Below the pieces are notes generated by a model. That model saw only the letters and a list, made by a program, of their open reading frames with translations, was not told where the DNA came from and searched no databases. Positions 5,434 through 7,924 of a DNA stretch of 7,924 nt are shown here, piece after piece. Both the position numbers and the translations under genes were made by a program. The stretch comes from CAZAMT01 sp964486145 (GTDB taxonomy: Bacteria; Bacteroidota; Bacteroidia; Bacteroidales; JAAAOM01), in contig CAZAMT010000189.1 in NCBI GenBank assembly GCA_964486145.1, positions 1-7,924 on the forward strand, written 5' to 3'. How positions within the stretch are numbered: the stretch's first letter is position 1; each line of letters opens with the position of its first letter.

Positions 5434-6804
5434 ATGGAAGTAACAGTAAACAAAACAAACATAACGGATTATTTTACATCATTATATACTTCGAACCTGG
5501 ATGAATTGCAACATAATTCTTCAGAAGTTGTAAACCAGTTCAGGTCAAAAGCATTTGAAGAATTTAATAGGCTGGGCATCCCGCGTAAGAAAAGTGAATC
5601 GTATAAATACACCAATGTTGAACCTTTGTTATCAAACGGGTACAAACCATTACTTAAACCCCAGGAACTGGAATTAAAAGCGGAAGATGTTTTTACATGT
5701 GATATACCTGAACTCGATACACATGTGCTGATTCTGGCCAATGGCTTTTATTACGATCATCTAAACAGGGATGTTGATATACCAGGTGTTATTTATGGTA
5801 GTTTTAAACAAATGGCTATAGAGCATCCGGAGGTGATTAAAAAACATTATGATCAATACACGGGAAATATGCATGACGGTCTGGTATCCTTGAATACCAT
5901 GCTGGTGCAGGATGGTATTTTTATTCACTTTCCGAGAAACACCGTGGTGGAAAAACCGATCCAGATTGTTAACCTGCTTATTTCTCAGCAGGAACTAATG
6001 GTCCAGCACCGTAATTTATTCATTTTTGATGAAAACAGTGAAGGTAAAATCATCATTTGCGACCATACGCTTTCACCACAAAAATACATTTCAAACGCGG
6101 TAACCGAAATTTATACAGCAGAAAATGCGCACGTGGACATAACCCGCATCCAAAACGAACATAATGATGCTGTAAAAATATCCAGTATGTTTTTTCAACA
6201 GGAGAAAAACAGCCGGGTAGATTGCAATACGGTAAGCCTGCACGGAAGATTGATACGTAACAATGTGTACGCGAAACTGAATGGTGAAGGTGCAGAAAAT
6301 AATACCAACGGTTTATTTCTGACCGATGTCAAACAACATGTTGACAGTTACACAATTATTGAGCATGCCCAGCCAAATTGCTTTAGCAACCAACTCTTCA
6401 AAGGTGTACTTGACGATCAGTCAACCGGTGCATTTAATGGTAAGATCTATGTTGCCAAGGATGCTCAAAAAACGCAGGCTTATCAGCGTAACAACAATAT
6501 TCTCCTCTCCGATACCGCAAAAATGCATTCAAAGCCGCAGCTTGAAATTTATGCCGATGATGTAAAATGCAGCCATGGGGCAACCATGGGGCAACTTGAT
6601 CAGGATGCTTTGTTCTACCTGCGTACAAGAGGTATTAATTCGGATGAAGCAAGGTTGTTGCTGATGTATGCCTTTGCACATGAAATCATCGGTAATTTAA
6701 AAACTCCTGCATTGCGCGACCGCATTGATGATCTTGTAAACAAACGCTTACGGGGAGAATTGGCAGGTTGTCACAATTGTAACATGCGATATGTTGAATT
6801 TTAG
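5434..6804 (+). CDS. sufD: Fe-S cluster assembly protein SufD
   Basis: SufD is the SufB paralogue that completes the SufBC2D scaffold and is needed for iron acquisition. This 456-aa protein shows the family N-terminal helix pair with GIPRKKSESYKYTN (48-61), then the right-handed beta-helix core, including FKGVLDDQSTGAFNGKIYV (322-340). The conserved segment DVKCSHGATMGQLD (376-389) holds Cys379 and His381, equivalent to E. coli Cys358 and His360 at the SufB-SufD interface. A C-terminal helical block ends LVNKRLRGELAG. The final residues carry a CHNC motif (Cys446, Cys449) that E. coli SufD lacks as far as I recall; it may be a Bacteroidota trait. It lies 18 bp after sufC and 3 bp before sufS, so translation is probably coupled. 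Confidence 0.95.
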   Translation: MEVTVNKTNITDYFTSLYTSNLDELQHNSSEVVNQFRSKAFEEFNRLGIPRKKSESYKYTNVEPLLSNGYKPLLKPQELELKAEDVFTCDIPELDTHVLILANGFYYDHLNRDVDIPGVIYGSFKQMAIEHPEVIKKHYDQYTGNMHDGLVSLNTMLVQDGIFIHFPRNTVVEKPIQIVNLLISQQELMVQHRNLFIFDENSEGKIIICDHTLSPQKYISNAVTEIYTAENAHVDITRIQNEHNDAVKISSMFFQQEKNSRVDCNTVSLHGRLIRNNVYAKLNGEGAENNTNGLFLTDVKQHVDSYTIIEHAQPNCFSNQLFKGVLDDQSTGAFNGKIYVAKDAQKTQAYQRNNNILLSDTAKMHSKPQLEIYADDVKCSHGATMGQLDQDALFYLRTRGINSDEARLLLMYAFAHEIIGNLKTPALRDRIDDLVNKRLRGELAGCHNCNMRYVEF

Positions 6805-6807
6805 TGT

Positions 6808-7924
6808 ATGGGAATTGATGTAAAAAAAATAAGAGAAGATTTTGCCATTCTCAGCCAGAACATATACAATTATCCGCTGGTTTATTTCGACAATGGAGCC
6901 ACAACGCAAAAGCCAAGAGTGGTTATTGAAACCATCAACGAATGGCATTCGAAATTTAACAGCAGTATTCATCGGGGTGTGCATTCATTGAGTGAAAAAG
7001 CTACCGAGGCATATGAACAGGCACGGAAAACCGTTCAGCATTTTATTGGAGCACAAAAGTCTTCTGAAATTGTTTTCACGAGTGGCACTACAGGTTCAAT
7101 CAACGGAGTAGCATTTTCGTTTGGAGAAGCTTTTGTTAACGAGGGAGATGAGATTCTTATCACCCAAATGGAGCATCACGCCAATATTGTCCCATGGCAA
7201 ATGATGTGCGAACGCAAAGGCGCCAAACTAAAATACCTTGAAATAGACGATAAGGGTGAACTGATCCTTGACAACCTTGATGATATGCTGACCGAGAAAA
7301 CCCGGTTATTCGCTTTTACCTATATTTCCAATGCACTTGGTACCATAAATCCTGTTAAAAAACTTATTGATAAGGCGCACAGAAAAAATGTTCCTGTGCT
7401 GGTTGATGCCGCACAGGCTGTTCAACATGAAGAAATAGATGTAAAGAAACTTGACTGCGATTTTCTTGTTTTTTCAGGTCACAAAGTTTATGGCCCCACA
7501 GGAATCGGCGTGCTTTACGGCAAAGAAAAATGGCTGCAAAAAATTCCACCTTTTCAGGGTGGCGGTGATATGGTAGATGTGGTGACCATGGAGAAAACAA
7601 CGTACAATGAATTGCCTTTTAAATTTGAAGCAGGTACAACAAATTATATCGGTGCCATCGGTATGGCCAAAGCATTGGATTACATCTCCGGTAATGGACT
7701 GCAGGAAATAAAAGAATATGAAACACAACTACTCCATTACGCAACAGAACAGTTATTAACTATTGAGGGACTTCATATTTATGGCCTTGCACCGAAAAAA
7801 GTTTCCATCATTTCCTTTCTTATTGATAACATCCACCAATATGATACCGGAATGATCCTTGACAAAATGGGTATTGCCGTGCGCACAGGTACGCATTGTA
7901 CACAGCCGCTAATGCAGCGATACG
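6808..7924 (+). CDS. sufS: Cysteine desulfurase SufS, cut by the window end
   Basis: SufS is a PLP-dependent class II cysteine desulfurase that removes sulfur from L-cysteine as a persulfide for the SufBCD scaffold, usually via SufE. The window holds 372 codons with no stop; about 35 residues should be missing compared with the 406-aa E. coli protein. Recognisable parts are YFDNGATTQKP (26-36), TSGTTGSIN (91-99), QMEHHANIVPW (120-130), VDAAQAVQH (199-207), the PLP-lysine site SGHKVYGPTG (Lys226), FEAGTTNY and the catalytic loop RTGTHCTQPLM (Cys364). Lys226 and Cys364 have the same numbers as in E. coli SufS. The ATG at 6808 lies 3 bp after the sufD stop. The frame was translated by hand and is uninterrupted to the edge. 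Confidence 0.96.
   Translation, partial: MGIDVKKIREDFAILSQNIYNYPLVYFDNGATTQKPRVVIETINEWHSKFNSSIHRGVHSLSEKATEAYEQARKTVQHFIGAQKSSEIVFTSGTTGSINGVAFSFGEAFVNEGDEILITQMEHHANIVPWQMMCERKGAKLKYLEIDDKGELILDNLDDMLTEKTRLFAFTYISNALGTINPVKKLIDKAHRKNVPVLVDAAQAVQHEEIDVKKLDCDFLVFSGHKVYGPTGIGVLYGKEKWLQKIPPFQGGGDMVDVVTMEKTTYNELPFKFEAGTTNYIGAIGMAKALDYISGNGLQEIKEYETQLLHYATEQLLTIEGLHIYGLAPKKVSIISFLIDNIHQYDTGMILDKMGIAVRTGTHCTQPLMQRY

Noticed and set aside
7364..7728. Two minus-strand frames (7364-7600 and 7474-7728) inside sufS
   Set aside because: Both are antisense to the SufS reading frame, which carries the catalytic Lys226 site within this stretch.
1..7924. CRISPR array, tRNA, rRNA, insertion sequence or prophage element
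   Set aside because: No regularly spaced repeats, tRNA-like cloverleaf, transposase or terminal inverted repeats were seen. The NUMOD4/HNH gene is the only gene with links to mobile DNA, and it shows no flanking duplications.

Overview
The window looks like a chromosomal segment from a member of the Bacteroidota, possibly a marine Marinilabiliales/Prolixibacteraceae-type organism (lineage below phylum is an inference). The grounds are the moderately AT-rich composition, A/T-rich start-codon upstream regions without strong Shine-Dalgarno sequences, two good matches to the Bacteroidota -7 promoter element TAnnTTTG (1266-1273 and 3090-3097), and proteins of recognisable Bacteroidota flavour (SufB, SufD, ThiL, and a NUMOD4/HNH-like protein).

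Left part (1-1107): a short AT-rich leader with small inverted repeats precedes a two-gene unit. The first gene encodes a thioredoxin-fold/glutaredoxin fusion whose only two cysteines are the CSWC pair of the C-terminal glutaredoxin domain. The second, 17 bp downstream, encodes an orphan GroES-like co-chaperonin. A textbook intrinsic terminator closes the unit. Next comes a self-contained gene (about 1266-1939) with its own -7 element, a leader hairpin, a 189-aa NUMOD4 + degenerate HNH + HTH protein, and its own terminator. On the opposite strand lies a thiL-family gene (1979-3025). Its protein keeps the ThiL scaffold but has non-standard residues at three positions that are normally conserved aspartates.

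Right part (3026-7924): thiL diverges from a suf iron-sulfur cluster assembly operon, sufB-sufC-sufD-sufS, on the + strand. Intergenic gaps are 34, 18 and 3 bp, and sufS runs off the right edge about 35 residues short of its usual end. SufB, SufC and SufD form the scaffold complex, SufC is its ATPase, and SufS supplies sulfur from cysteine. A perfect 10+1+10 inverted repeat (3101-3121) sits just downstream of the suf -7 element, where a repressor would be expected to bind. No regulator gene, sufA or sufE is present in the window.

No wholly new multi-gene system is visible. The points most worth following are the altered ThiL active site, the suf operator, the Trx-dead/Grx plus orphan GroES pair, and the degenerate HNH-like protein that may be a regulator rather than a nuclease.
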